A stretch of DNA of 64,000 nt from Bacteroidales bacterium (GTDB lineage Bacteria; Bacteroidota; Bacteroidia; Bacteroidales; UBA932), in the NCBI GenBank assembly GCA_017504965.1, contig JAFVQD010000011.1, forward strand, positions 119,131-183,130. The letters are read 5' to 3'. Both the position numbers and the translations under genes were made by a program. A model generated the notes under the pieces. The model ran no database searches. It was not told where the DNA came from and saw only the letters and a list, made by a program, of their open reading frames with translations. Below, in pieces: positions 53,757-64,000 of the stretch. Each line of letters starts with the position of its first letter. The stretch's first letter is position 1.

Positions 53757-56071
53757 TACTCTGTAATATCTACTCTGGTGACACTCTCTATCCCTTTTAT
53801 CTTTCTGAGTATGGACATCATATTGTCAAGGTCCTCTATGTTGTGCACATAGCAGTCGAGGAACCCTTCAAATACACCGTCGTGTGTCTCCACATTCACT
53901 TTACGGAGATTGATGCTCAGCTCTTTTGAGACCGCTTTGGTCACTTCGTTAAGTATACCGAGCCTGTCCATTCCCCATAGCCTTACCCTGGCGAGATGGG
54001 ACATCACAGTGTGTTTGCTCCATTTGGCATTCACTATCTTCTCACCCTCCTTCGAAGCCCTCTCTATGGCATTGGGACAGGTCTTTTTGTGTATAAGGAC
54101 TGTCCCGTCAGACTCCATAAATCCCACTACATTGTCACCCGGGATAGGGTGGCAGCAGTCTGCTGTGGTGTAAGATAGGGTCTTGTCTGCAGCATTCTCC
54201 TCCAGGATGTACTCCTTGTTCTTTCCCATCTTGACCTCTTTGCTCTCTTTGGGAGAACTTCCACCGAAGGTGAAGTCGTCATCGTCATCTTCGTATAGTG
54301 CAGGGTCGTCCAGCTTCTCATCCTTATTGCTCTTGAGGAATTGGAGGGTCCAGTACATCACATTCTTGTTAAGGGTATTCTTCTTCAGGATGGACTCCAG
54401 ATTGTCGAGTTTGATGATTCCGGCAGAGATCTTGGTATAGAGTTCATCCTTATTGTTCATATTGTAGGCCTCAAGGAGTTTTTTCAGCACTCTGTTCTGA
54501 GGTTTGACTCCGAATTTGGCAAGCTCCTCTTCCAGAATATCCTGTCCCTTTTTCAGAGATGCTGCGATAGCATCCTTGATGTGGTCAAATACGATGGCGC
54601 GAGCTTTTCCGGTCTTGAGGAAGTCTAGCCACTCCCTTTGAGGCCTCTGGGACTCTGCTGTAATGATCTCCACCTGATCGCCGTTTCTTAATACCTGCGA
54701 AAGTGGGACAAGTTTCATATTGACCTTCGCCGCGATGGCGTGATTACCCACCTGTGTGTGGATGTAGTAGGCGAAGTCAAGCGCTGTGGCCCCTTTGGGG
54801 AGGGTCTTGGATTCCCCTTTCGGTGTGAAAACATAGATCTCCGATCCGAGGAGGCTCTCGTGGAATTTGTCGAGGAATTTGAGTGCATTTGCATCGGGGT
54901 TCTCCAGTACATCACGGACCATATCGAGCCAGTGGTCCATCTTCTGCTCTACACCTTGAGAGCCGCTGTCTATACCTTGCTGCTTGTATGACCAGTGTGC
55001 TGCAATACCCCTCTCTGCGATGGCATTCATCCTCTCGGAACGGATCTGCACCTCTATCCAGTTACCGGTATTGCTCATCACTGTACAGTGAAGTGCCTCA
55101 TAACCGTTTGATTTAGGCTGTGATACCCAGTCTCTGATTCTGTCTGTCTTCGAGCGGTAGATTCCGGTTACCAAGGCGTAAATATGCCAGGCCTGTGTCC
55201 TCTCATCAAACCCTTCGAGAGGCTTGAAGATGATGCGGACTGCGTACAGGTCAAATATCTGCTCGAAAGATACCCCTTTGGTAGCCATCTTTTTCCAGAT
55301 GGAGTAGGGGGTCTTGGTCCTCTTGAGGACTGAGAACTGGAACCCCTCGTCGCTCAGCACCTTGACTATAGGCTCAAGAAATGTGTCCATCTGGCAGTCT
55401 TTGCGGCTCACCATATCGTCAATTCTCGCCTTGATCTGAGCATAGGCCTCGGGCTCCCTTGTCTTCAGCCAGATGTTCTCCATCTCCGATTTCATACTGT
55501 AAAGACCGAGTCTGTGGGCCAGAGGGACGAAGATGTACATAGTCTCGCTCAGAATTTTGTCCTTCTTGTGTCCTGGCATCGAATCGATGGTCCTGACATT
55601 GTGAAGGCGGTCTGCCAGTTTGATGAGGACGACGCGAACATCCTCATTCAGAGTCAGGAGGATCCTTTTGAAATTCTCCGCCTGCATATTGGCACCAGGA
55701 CCTGTGTCGAGGGCAGCCTTGATCTTGGTCAGACCATCCACAAGTGATGCGATCTTGTATCCGAAGAGTCTCTCGATGTCGGGCACAGTGTAGTCTGTGT
55801 CCTCCACCACATCGTGAAGAAGTGCAGCCGCTATCGACTTGTATCCGAGTCCTATCTCCTGAACCACTATTTTGGCCACCTGGATAGGGTGAATAATATA
55901 AGGTATCCCCGAACGGCGGCGGACACCCTTATGTGCCTCATTTGCGAACTCGAATGCCTTTATGACACCTTCGTACTCCTCTTGAGTGGCACATCTTTTC
56001 ATACTGACCACTCTCAGTTCTTCAAACTCCTGATTAATGAGATCGTAATCTTCCTGTGTAAATTCTGCCAT
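53756..56071 (-). CDS. Bifunctional (p)ppGpp synthetase/hydrolase (RelA/SpoT)
   Basis: 771 residues. HD hydrolase domain (ALLHDVVEDTDYT, LIKLADRLHNVRTI), synthetase domain (YAVRIIFKPLEG, TDRIRDWVSQPKSNGYEALH), TGS domain (VFTPKGESKTLPKGATALDFAY) and C-terminal ACT domain (LSINLRKVNVETHDG). Both catalytic domains look intact, so a true Rel/SpoT-type bifunctional enzyme controlling the stringent response. It lies two bases after hydG in a long operon. Confidence 0.96.
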   Translation of the reverse strand: MAEFTQEDYDLINQEFEELRVVSMKRCATQEEYEGVIKAFEFANEAHKGVRRRSGIPYIIHPIQVAKIVVQEIGLGYKSIAAALLHDVVEDTDYTVPDIERLFGYKIASLVDGLTKIKAALDTGPGANMQAENFKRILLTLNEDVRVVLIKLADRLHNVRTIDSMPGHKKDKILSETMYIFVPLAHRLGLYSMKSEMENIWLKTREPEAYAQIKARIDDMVSRKDCQMDTFLEPIVKVLSDEGFQFSVLKRTKTPYSIWKKMATKGVSFEQIFDLYAVRIIFKPLEGFDERTQAWHIYALVTGIYRSKTDRIRDWVSQPKSNGYEALHCTVMSNTGNWIEVQIRSERMNAIAERGIAAHWSYKQQGIDSGSQGVEQKMDHWLDMVRDVLENPDANALKFLDKFHESLLGSEIYVFTPKGESKTLPKGATALDFAYYIHTQVGNHAIAAKVNMKLVPLSQVLRNGDQVEIITAESQRPQREWLDFLKTGKARAIVFDHIKDAIAASLKKGQDILEEELAKFGVKPQNRVLKKLLEAYNMNNKDELYTKISAGIIKLDNLESILKKNTLNKNVMYWTLQFLKSNKDEKLDDPALYEDDDDDFTFGGSSPKESKEVKMGKNKEYILEENAADKTLSYTTADCCHPIPGDNVVGFMESDGTVLIHKKTCPNAIERASKEGEKIVNAKWSKHTVMSHLARVRLWGMDRLGILNEVTKAVSKELSINLRKVNVETHDGVFEGFLDCYVHNIEDLDNMMSILRKIKGIESVTRVDITE

Positions 56072-56073
56072 AA

Positions 56074-57474
56074 TTAATAAAGTATATCGCGTGTACCTTT
56101 TTTAATTCTTTCTAATCTCTGTCGTATGTCCTCTTTCTGCTCTTCGCTAGGTAGCATCTCTATCTCCCTTTCTATCAGGTCATATCCCACCTTTTTGGTC
56201 TCCTCTGAAGAGTAGTCTTCCAGATACTCAGCCAGTGTGAGGAGCCCATTTCTGGTGCAGAACTTCTTGATGAATCCCGGAATGGCATACTCCATAAAGT
56301 GTGTCCCTGTCCTCCCTACACGGTAGCAGGCGGTACAGAAACTGGGGATAAAGTCCCTCGAAAGGAGCCACCTCATCACCTCGTCCAGATTACGGGTGTC
56401 CCCTACAGCAAACTGCTCTTTCTTCAGATCCTGCTCATCACCTTTCCGCTCCTGATTGTAGCCGCCGATCTCCAGTTTGGTCCCTGCATCTATCTGGCTC
56501 ACACCGAACTCCATCACCTCATCCCTGATCGCTTTTGATTCGCGGGCGGTCATAATAAGACCTGTATATGGGACGGCAAGCCTTAGGATAGCCACCAGTT
56601 TCTTGAAATCGTCGTCACTCACCCTGTAGGGGAGATCGAGGTTAAGGCCATTGGCGGGCTGTATCCTCGGGAAACTGATGGTGTGGGGCCCTACGCCGTA
56701 AGTCTTCTGCAGATATATGGCGTGAGATACAAGTCCCATCAGATCAAATCTCCAGTCGTATAGTCCGAACAGTGCGCCGATCCCCATATCATCGATACCA
56801 CCTTCGAAAGCTCTGTCCATAGCGTGCAGCCTCCAGAAATAGTCGCTCTTGGGACTTCCTGCCGGGTGGTATTTGGCGTAGGTCTCCTGATGGTAAGTCT
56901 CCTGGAATACCTGGAATGTCCCGATTCCGGCCTCTTTTACTGTTCTGAACCCCTCCACATCGAGAGGTGCAGCGTTAATGTTTACCCTGCGGATCTCACC
57001 ATTGCCCGATTTGACCGAATAGGCGGTTTTGACGGTCTGCGCTATGAACTCGGGTGTATATTTGGGGTGCTCCCCATAAACGAGGATAAGCCTCTTGTGC
57101 CCCTCGTTCTCCAGTGCCACGATCTCATCCTCCAGCTCCTGCTGGCTCAATGTGTGGCGTACGGTGGTATTGAGGGTGCTGCGGAAACCGCAATATTTGC
57201 AGTTGTTTATGCAGTAGTTTCCTATATATAGTGGGGCAAAAAGGACTATCCTATTGCCATAAATGGACTTTTTCAGCTCTTTGGCGGTGGCAAATAGTTC
57301 ATCCAGCCCCTCTTTTGACTTTATGGCAATAAGGGCAGCCACCTCCTCCAGATTGAGGGCTTGTTTCTCTCTGCTCTTGGCAAATATCTCTCTGCATCTG
57401 ACCAGATCCTCGGCAGTGCTGCCGATAAGGGAGTGGATATATGCCTCGTCTATGAAATTTTTATATTCGCTCAT
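56074..57474 (-). CDS. hydG: [FeFe]-hydrogenase maturation radical SAM enzyme HydG
   Basis: 466 residues. Radical SAM CxxxCxxC at C88/C92/C95, and the HydG-specific C-terminal CX2CX22C cluster motif (CTAC ... FC) for the auxiliary cluster. Cleaves tyrosine to make CO and CN- and an Fe(CO)2(CN) synthon used by HydE. Distinguished from ThiH by that C-terminal motif. Located in the ligA-spoT operon, far from hydEF. Overlaps yihY by four bases (ATGA). Confidence 0.96.
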   Translation of the reverse strand: MSEYKNFIDEAYIHSLIGSTAEDLVRCREIFAKSREKQALNLEEVAALIAIKSKEGLDELFATAKELKKSIYGNRIVLFAPLYIGNYCINNCKYCGFRSTLNTTVRHTLSQQELEDEIVALENEGHKRLILVYGEHPKYTPEFIAQTVKTAYSVKSGNGEIRRVNINAAPLDVEGFRTVKEAGIGTFQVFQETYHQETYAKYHPAGSPKSDYFWRLHAMDRAFEGGIDDMGIGALFGLYDWRFDLMGLVSHAIYLQKTYGVGPHTISFPRIQPANGLNLDLPYRVSDDDFKKLVAILRLAVPYTGLIMTARESKAIRDEVMEFGVSQIDAGTKLEIGGYNQERKGDEQDLKKEQFAVGDTRNLDEVMRWLLSRDFIPSFCTACYRVGRTGTHFMEYAIPGFIKKFCTRNGLLTLAEYLEDYSSEETKKVGYDLIEREIEMLPSEEQKEDIRQRLERIKKGTRDILY

Positions 57475-58373
57475 TTTCGTCTCCTCAGTAAATTAAGTTT
57501 GTTCAGATCGGACAAGTGGAACTCTTTGGAGAACTTGTCCAGATTCTGTATCGAATAGGATACCTGGGCACCTATTATGATAATATACCATCCCATATTC
57601 ACCCATACCATAAAGAGGGGGATGGCTGCAAAAACACCATAAACAGCATTCATCCTCGATACAAACACCTGTGTCTCGAGGTATAAGAACTGGACCACGC
57701 TGAATGCAAACGCAGCGGCGAGGGCAGCCTTGAATGCATTTCTGAACTTCACCTTGGCGTTGGGGATGAACTTGAACATACAGGCGAACAGGAGGGCGGC
57801 AAATCCGTAAAAGATGAGCCACTTGAGGATCTCCCTCATATTCAGCAGAGGTATCTCCACCATCCACATATTCTTGATGCCGTCCGATATGGCGATCGCC
57901 ATCACCAGGAACAATATCACCATAAATGGGGCCAGCAGAAGGATGGTCATATATGATATGGCCCTTTTCCACCACACCCTCGATGTCTCCACGTGCCAGA
58001 TGTTGTTGAATGTCCTCTCCACGCACAGCATAAGCCATATCACCAGCCATACAAAGACGCCGAAGGAGATGAATCCATAGATATTGTCATCAGACATATC
58101 GATGATATTGTTGGCAAAATTCAGGAATGTATTTATCGTCTCCTGATTTGAGAAGTATCTGTATATCAAGTCATACAGGAAATTGCTTATCCCGAAACCG
58201 TTAGTGATGCTGAAAATTACGGCGATAAGTGGGACAATGGACATAGTGGAGAAGAAACTCAGAGCCACAGCCTGCCAGTTAAGCCCCAGCTGGCTGAATT
58301 TCTCCAGAGTAAATGCGACAATCTTCAGCTGCCGCTTTCCCCATTTCATAAATTTTTCAACCCTTTGTCCCAT
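57471..58373 (-). CDS. YihY/BrkB-family membrane protein
   Basis: 300 residues, six membrane spans. Family pattern WQAVALSFFSTMSIVPLIAVIF near residue 33, then VWLVIWLMLCVERTFNNIW and FNAFKAALAAAFAF-like sequence (KFRNAFKAALAAAFAF). Formerly annotated as ribonuclease BN, but it is a membrane protein of unknown function. Stop and start overlap with hydG; 12 bases after the flavodiiron gene. Confidence 0.9.
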   Translation of the reverse strand: MGQRVEKFMKWGKRQLKIVAFTLEKFSQLGLNWQAVALSFFSTMSIVPLIAVIFSITNGFGISNFLYDLIYRYFSNQETINTFLNFANNIIDMSDDNIYGFISFGVFVWLVIWLMLCVERTFNNIWHVETSRVWWKRAISYMTILLLAPFMVILFLVMAIAISDGIKNMWMVEIPLLNMREILKWLIFYGFAALLFACMFKFIPNAKVKFRNAFKAALAAAFAFSVVQFLYLETQVFVSRMNAVYGVFAAIPLFMVWVNMGWYIIIIGAQVSYSIQNLDKFSKEFHLSDLNKLNLLRRRK

Positions 58374-58385
58374 ACTCTCATCGTA

Positions 58386-59567
58386 TTATAGTCTGCTTGC
58401 AAAGTCTGCTGCGAACTCCTTCACACCCTGAAGCTTGTCATCTGTGGTGACACCGAACAGCTCCACACTCTTCTCGGTAGGGGTGATCTTGATCGCCTCA
58501 AGTTCTTTTTTAAGTGTCTTCACACCGGCACCGTTCCAGGATGATGAGCCGAATACACCCACCACTTTGTTTTTAGGATTTGCTACAGATATTTCGTGTA
58601 CCAGGTGGTGCATCATAGGGTGCATCTGGCCATTGTATGCACAGGTGCCGAGGATAAGACCATTGTACTCCCAGATCTCATTGATAAGGTATGATACGTG
58701 TGTCTTCGATACATCGAATACACGGATATTCTTTACACCCTCCTGAGCCAATGCACGAGCTATCTTGTCAGCCATCTTCTCGGTATTTCCATACATAGAG
58801 GCGTAGATGATGACTACACCTTTCTCAGCCTGATGGGTGCTCCATCTGTTATACAATGAGAGCACTTTCCCTGGATTCTCTCTCCAGATAGGGCCGTGTG
58901 AAGGGCAGATAATCTTGATCTCCAGACCTCCAAGTTTCTGGAATGCACCCTGAACCTTGTCGCTCCATTTGCCCACGATATTTGAGTAATATCTCCTCAT
59001 CTCTGTGAGATAGAATTTGTCGAAGTCGATCTCGTCATCGAAAATGCCTCCGTCCAGTGTGCCGAAGCCGCCGAATGCGTCACAAGAGAAGAGAACTTTG
59101 TCGGTGGTGTCGTATGTCACCATAGTCTCAGGCCAGTGTACCCAAGGGACCCAGGCAAATGTCAGTACGTGGTGTCCGAGGCTCAGTGTGCTCCCATCCA
59201 TCACCTCGAGTTTCTGCTCCTGAGGGACAGCGTAGTAATTGGCCAGAAGCTTGAATGTGGTACAGTTACCCACTACTGTCACATCGGGATATGTTCTGAG
59301 GATCTCCCCGATCATACTTGAGTGGTCAGGCTCCAGGTGGTTGATGATCAGATACTCAAGAGGTCTCCCTTCGAGAATGGTAGCGATATTTGTAAGATAA
59401 TCGGGATCTGAACCGTATTCGAGTGTATCCACCAGAGCAGGATGCTCATCAGCGATAAGATATGAATTATAGGATACTCCGTAGGGGAGTGGCCAGTTAT
59501 TCTCAAACAGGTGCTTCTTTCTGTCGTTGGTCCCGATGTAATGGATCTTATTTGAAATAAGTGTCAT
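58386..59567 (-). CDS. A-type flavodiiron protein (FprA family)
   Basis: 393 residues. Metallo-beta-lactamase-like domain with diiron ligands in HLEPDH (H77, E79, D81, H82), SCDAFGGFG and PSHGPIW, then a C-terminal flavodoxin domain (VVIIYASMYGNTEKMADKIA). Reduces O2 to water or NO to N2O in anaerobes using reduced rubredoxin, ferredoxin or F420 depending on the organism. Protects oxygen-sensitive enzymes such as hydrogenases, which suits the neighbouring hydG. Four bases after ligA. Confidence 0.94.
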   Translation of the reverse strand: MTLISNKIHYIGTNDRKKHLFENNWPLPYGVSYNSYLIADEHPALVDTLEYGSDPDYLTNIATILEGRPLEYLIINHLEPDHSSMIGEILRTYPDVTVVGNCTTFKLLANYYAVPQEQKLEVMDGSTLSLGHHVLTFAWVPWVHWPETMVTYDTTDKVLFSCDAFGGFGTLDGGIFDDEIDFDKFYLTEMRRYYSNIVGKWSDKVQGAFQKLGGLEIKIICPSHGPIWRENPGKVLSLYNRWSTHQAEKGVVIIYASMYGNTEKMADKIARALAQEGVKNIRVFDVSKTHVSYLINEIWEYNGLILGTCAYNGQMHPMMHHLVHEISVANPKNKVVGVFGSSSWNGAGVKTLKKELEAIKITPTEKSVELFGVTTDDKLQGVKEFAADFASRL

Positions 59568-59571
59568 AATC

Positions 59572-61584
<2,013 letters not shown>

Positions 61585-61587
61585 TCA

Positions 61588-61595
61588 CAAATATA
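61588..61595 (-). promoter_or_regulatory. -7 box (TATATTTG) of the ligA operon
   Basis: TATATTTG on the minus strand, nine bases before the ATG; a TTG about 22 bases upstream is the nearest -33 candidate. Confidence 0.55.
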
Positions 61596-61663
61596 CGAAA
61601 AAGAGTGCAATAATCCTCAATAAAAATAGTGCTTATAAATTTTTTTAAAATTCTAAGAAGTAT

Positions 61664-61671
61664 TACTTTTG
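61664..61671 (+). promoter_or_regulatory. -7 box (TACTTTTG) of the phosphofructokinase gene
   Basis: TACTTTTG, 29 bases before the ATG at 61701, in a divergent region with the ligA promoter. Confidence 0.55.
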
Positions 61672-61700
61672 CGCCGTCAAAAAAATAGAGAGATTTTACA

Positions 61701-62948
61701 ATGAAAGATTCAATTGTTATCCTTACAGGTGGTGGTCCGGCACCCGGAATCAATACAGTAGTAGGAACTATAGCCAAGACTTTCCTTTCAAAAGGCTATA
61801 GAGTAATCGGACTTCACGGTGGTTATTCAGCTATCTTCTCCAAAGAGCCAAGATACACTGAAATGGACTTCTTCTTAGCAGATTCTATCTTCAATCGCGG
61901 TGGTTCATATCTTATGATGAGTCGTTACAAACCCACCCAGGAAGATTTTGATAAAAACTTCAACGAGACATTCTTCAAAGAGAACAACATCAAACTTTTG
62001 GTAACTGTAGGTGGTGACGATACAGCTTCTACAGCTAACCGTATCGCCAAATTCCTCAAGAGCAAGAATTATCCTATCCAGAACATCCACGTTCCCAAGA
62101 CTATCGATAATGACCTTCCTCTTCCTAACAACCAGCCCACTTTCGGTTACAACTCAGCCAAGTCTGAGGGTACAAGAGTGGCTACCACAGTTTATGAAGA
62201 TGCACGTACCAGCGGTACCTGGTATCTGATCTCAGCTATGGGCCGTTCAGCAGGACACTTGGCTCTCGGTATAGCAGCTTCTTGCCACTATCCTATGGTA
62301 GTTATCCCAGAGATGTTCAACAAGACTGAAGTTTCTATCGAGAAGATCGTTAATCTGGCTATCTCTTCTATCATCAAGAGAAAACTTATGGGTGTTACCT
62401 ATGGTGGCGTAATGATCTCTGAAGGTGTATTCCACATCCTTAGCGATGAGGACCTCAAGAATTCAGGCGTTACCTTCTCATTCGACGCTCACGGTCACCC
62501 AGAGCTTGGTAAAGTGTCTAAAGCACAGGTGTTCAATACCGTTCTTGAGAACAAGCTTAAAGCTCTTGGTATCAAAGTTAAGACCCGTCCTGTAGAGATC
62601 GGTTACGATGTGAGATGCCAGACCCCAGTAGCATATGACCTGACCTACTGTTCACAGCTTGCCTACGGTGTATGGAAGCTCTTCCACGCTGGCGAGACAG
62701 GATGTATGGTATATGTCGACGGCAGAGGTGTAGCTTCTCCTCTTTACCTGACCGACCTTCAGGATCCTGAGACCGGCAAGATTCCACCAAGACTCGTTAA
62801 CATCGAGAGCGAAGAGGTACAGAACGTATTCAAATACGAGACACACTACATCAAACCAGAGGATTACGAGGCAGCAAAACAATACCTCGCAAATCCTGAA
62901 GAGTACGACTTCTACAAGATCCTTAACTGGGAATATCCACAAGACTAA
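61701..62948 (+). CDS. 6-phosphofructokinase, PPi-dependent type by sequence
   Basis: 415 residues. ILTGGGPAPGINTVVG at the N-terminus, GGDDT at 104-108 and PKTIDNDLP with Lys133. In this family Asp in place of Gly in the second motif (D107 here) and Lys in the third mark PPi rather than ATP as phosphoryl donor. Catalyses fructose-6-phosphate to fructose-1,6-bisphosphate, reversibly if PPi-linked. Complements the ppdK gene. Monocistronic with clear terminator. Confidence 0.92.
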   Translation: MKDSIVILTGGGPAPGINTVVGTIAKTFLSKGYRVIGLHGGYSAIFSKEPRYTEMDFFLADSIFNRGGSYLMMSRYKPTQEDFDKNFNETFFKENNIKLLVTVGGDDTASTANRIAKFLKSKNYPIQNIHVPKTIDNDLPLPNNQPTFGYNSAKSEGTRVATTVYEDARTSGTWYLISAMGRSAGHLALGIAASCHYPMVVIPEMFNKTEVSIEKIVNLAISSIIKRKLMGVTYGGVMISEGVFHILSDEDLKNSGVTFSFDAHGHPELGKVSKAQVFNTVLENKLKALGIKVKTRPVEIGYDVRCQTPVAYDLTYCSQLAYGVWKLFHAGETGCMVYVDGRGVASPLYLTDLQDPETGKIPPRLVNIESEEVQNVFKYETHYIKPEDYEAAKQYLANPEEYDFYKILNWEYPQD

Positions 62949-63038
62949 CCAGAATAATAGGGATTACCAGGATTATCAGGATTTCCTGACTTATCCCAGA
63001 TCTCACGAAGTCATACAGACTGCAGACTAACAAGACCC

Positions 63039-63075
63039 AAAAGGCGATTCCGCACCACGCGAGATCGCCTTTTTT
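63039..63075 (+). terminator. Terminator of the phosphofructokinase gene
   Basis: 10-bp stem AAAAGGCGAT/ATCGCCTTTT, 15-base loop, T-run to 63074. Confidence 0.85.
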
Positions 63076-63207
63076 CTTACTCCCCCGTCATCCGAGGCCC
63101 CATCAAGTCACACCTGATCAGTCCTTTCCGTCACAATCCTTTCCGTCACTTCCTTGATCTGGTGACACCGTCATACCCCTGACTTGTTCGGGTGTCTCAC
63201 CCATTAT

Positions 63208-63244
63208 CTATCCAGGTCCACTTTTTTGTTCAGGACCTGGATAG
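63208..63244. repeat. Hairpin repeat, copy A
   Basis: Perfect 12-bp stem CTATCCAGGTCC/GGACCTGGATAG with a 13-base loop. Confidence 0.8.
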
Positions 63245-63291
63245 CTGTCAAAAATTAAATACTTGATAATTAGTGCCTTGTAAAAAATGCA

Positions 63292-63328
63292 TTATCCAGG
63301 TCCAGCCACTTCTAAAGGACCTGGATAA
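63292..63328. repeat. Hairpin repeat, copy B
   Basis: Perfect 12-bp stem TTATCCAGGTCC/GGACCTGGATAA with a 13-base loop of unrelated sequence. The outer pair is changed from C-G to T-A on both arms compared with copy A. Confidence 0.8.
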
Positions 63329-63515
63329 AAAGATAGTCACTTTGCAATCTCATCAGTATAGACGCTCGCTCCGATTGCTCCGAGCTACTCATCTCACTCA
63401 CGTCAGCTTGACGGACAACTCTTCCTTTTAGTCGTGCTACGCACGCCTAACGTCATCAAACAAAGTCCGGCATTGGCTTCGCCACACACCGACTTACCGT
63501 TTACATGTAGGGATG

Positions 63516-63612
63516 TAACAAGGCGTCATCAGACGCCCCGCGGAGGCCGTGTATTTGCGCAGCAAATACGGCAAGGCCGGGAGCGCTGGTTTGGCGAGAG
63601 CCAATATGAAAG
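63516..63612 (+). repeat. 97-bp structured repeat, copy 1
   Basis: Contains hairpins GGCGTC/GACGCC (loop ATCA), GTATTTGC/GCAAATAC (loop GCA) and TTGGC/GCCAA (loop GAGA), plus CCGCGG. 92 of 97 bases match copy 2 at 63879. Confidence 0.88.
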
Positions 63613-63659
63613 TGCACTCGCTTCCTATACTAATGAGATTGATGCCGTTACACTAGACT

Positions 63660-63676
63660 CGTTCGGGTATCTGAAT
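63660..63676 (+). repeat. CGTTCGGGT word, short copy
   Basis: CGTTCGGGTATCTGAAT; differs by one base from 63697-63713, 37 bases downstream. Confidence 0.5.
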
Positions 63677-63684
63677 GAGCATGT

Positions 63685-63714
63685 CACACCAGACCCCGTT
63701 CGGGTGTCTGAATC
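63685..63714 (+). repeat. 30-bp dispersed repeat, copy 2
   Basis: Reverse complement matches 34106-34135 at 28 of 30 positions; includes the CCCG-TT-CGGG palindrome. Confidence 0.65.
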
Positions 63715-63878
63715 GCGAAGAGATTAGGCACGAAAATGGGCCTCCAGGTGGGAAAAGTGTTCCCAATCCCGTCTGGGATAGATGGATTGGGCACACTAAT
63801 CACTCATAGAAGCACCTGCAGCAAGGATTGATGTGCCTAATCTGTTCGTGATGACATCGCCAAAATCTACCAGAGTGT

Positions 63879-63975
63879 TAACAAGGCGTCATCAGACGCC
63901 CCGCGGAGGCCGTGTATTTGCGCAGCAAATACGGCAAGGCCGGGAGCGCTGGTCCGGCGAGAGCCGGTATAAAAG
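63879..63975 (+). repeat. 97-bp structured repeat, copy 2
   Basis: Same orientation as copy 1, 363 bases away. Third stem is CCGGC/GCCGG in place of TTGGC/GCCAA, loop GAGA conserved. Confidence 0.88.
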
Positions 63976-64000
63976 CGGTGAGCACCTGCCTATGTGCGAT

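Larger units (their letters stand above)
62949..64000. other. Gene-free, hairpin- and repeat-rich stretch
   Basis: No coding region is convincing here. After the terminator come two matched hairpins (63208-63244, 63292-63328), a cluster of small hairpins (GCTCG/CGAGC at 63364-63385, CGTCA/TGACG at 63401-63413, CGTGC/GCACG at 63433-63445, TGGC/GCCA at 63474-63484), the two 97-bp repeats, repeated CGTTCGGGT words, and an 11-bp inverted repeat AGATTAGGCAC (63721-63731)/GTGCCTAATCT (63833-63843). Confidence 0.7.

Noticed and set aside
63434..63727. 97-residue open frame in the right-end repeat region
   Set aside because: It crosses several hairpins and the 97-bp repeat, has no promoter box or protein-like composition, and shows no recognisable domain.
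63208..63975. CRISPR array
   Set aside because: Repeats are few, of different kinds, unevenly spaced and hairpin-forming; no cas genes are present.

Overview
The window reads as chromosomal DNA of an anaerobic Bacteroidales-type bacterium (Bacteroidota). Signs of this are repeated TAnnTTTG -7 promoter boxes (some with TTTG 19-21 bases upstream), few strong Shine-Dalgarno sites, large-type PurL, fused aspartokinase/homoserine dehydrogenase, fused DAHP synthase/chorismate mutase, SbsA-Ig lipoprotein and PorT-like barrel genes, and [FeFe]-hydrogenase maturases with a flavodiiron protein. I cannot name the genus. No rRNA, CRISPR array or transposase gene was seen.

Layout: 1-1918 carries hydF (5' end outside the window) and hydE. 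1905-10334 (minus) has a small exported protein, ppdK, phoH and purL. 10460-12164 has folC, whose coding sequence holds a palindromic insert, and two identical tRNA-Val(UAC) genes. 12177-15968 (minus) has a NhaC antiporter and an SPFH / 55-residue Arc-like / exported hydrolase operon. 16246-25053 (plus) is an amino-acid block: metX, thrA, metY, asd, an aminotransferase, DAHP synthase/chorismate mutase and tyrA. 25128-26273 (minus) is a D-cysteine-desulfhydrase-like gene. 26387-31966 has an exported amidase-like protein and htpG behind a sigma-54-type promoter. 32097-34032 is an accessory islet (two DUF2975 proteins, a YozG-like regulator, an exported protein) bounded by near-identical terminator hairpins. 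34162-38913 (minus) has DUF3575, VanZ, TalC/Fsa aldolase, SulP and thrC. 38946-43909 (minus) is a five-gene heterodisulfide-reductase-like (Hdr) operon. 44028-48302 is carAB. 48327-61578 (minus) is a tightly packed nine-gene run: ligA, flavodiiron protein, yihY, hydG, spoT, Ig lipoprotein, PorT-like barrel, ispG, C69 peptidase. 61701-62948 is a PPi-type phosphofructokinase. 62949-64000 has no convincing gene but is dense in hairpins and repeats.

How it fits together: PPi-type phosphofructokinase with pyruvate phosphate dikinase suggests PPi-linked glycolysis. HydE, HydF and HydG provide H-cluster assembly (hydrogenase structural genes are not here). The Hdr-like operon joins soluble Fe-S/FAD subunits to a membrane-anchored HdrD-like subunit and is the most system-like, least characterised unit. 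metX-metY, thrA, asd and thrC cover much of the aspartate-family pathway.

Most notable observations: the Hdr-like operon with one degenerate CCG half-site; a 97-bp repeat pair at the right end differing mainly by compensatory stem changes; a promoter-inside-terminator arrangement before htpG; a palindromic element inside folC; and an IspG that has lost most of the insert domain usual in this phylum.
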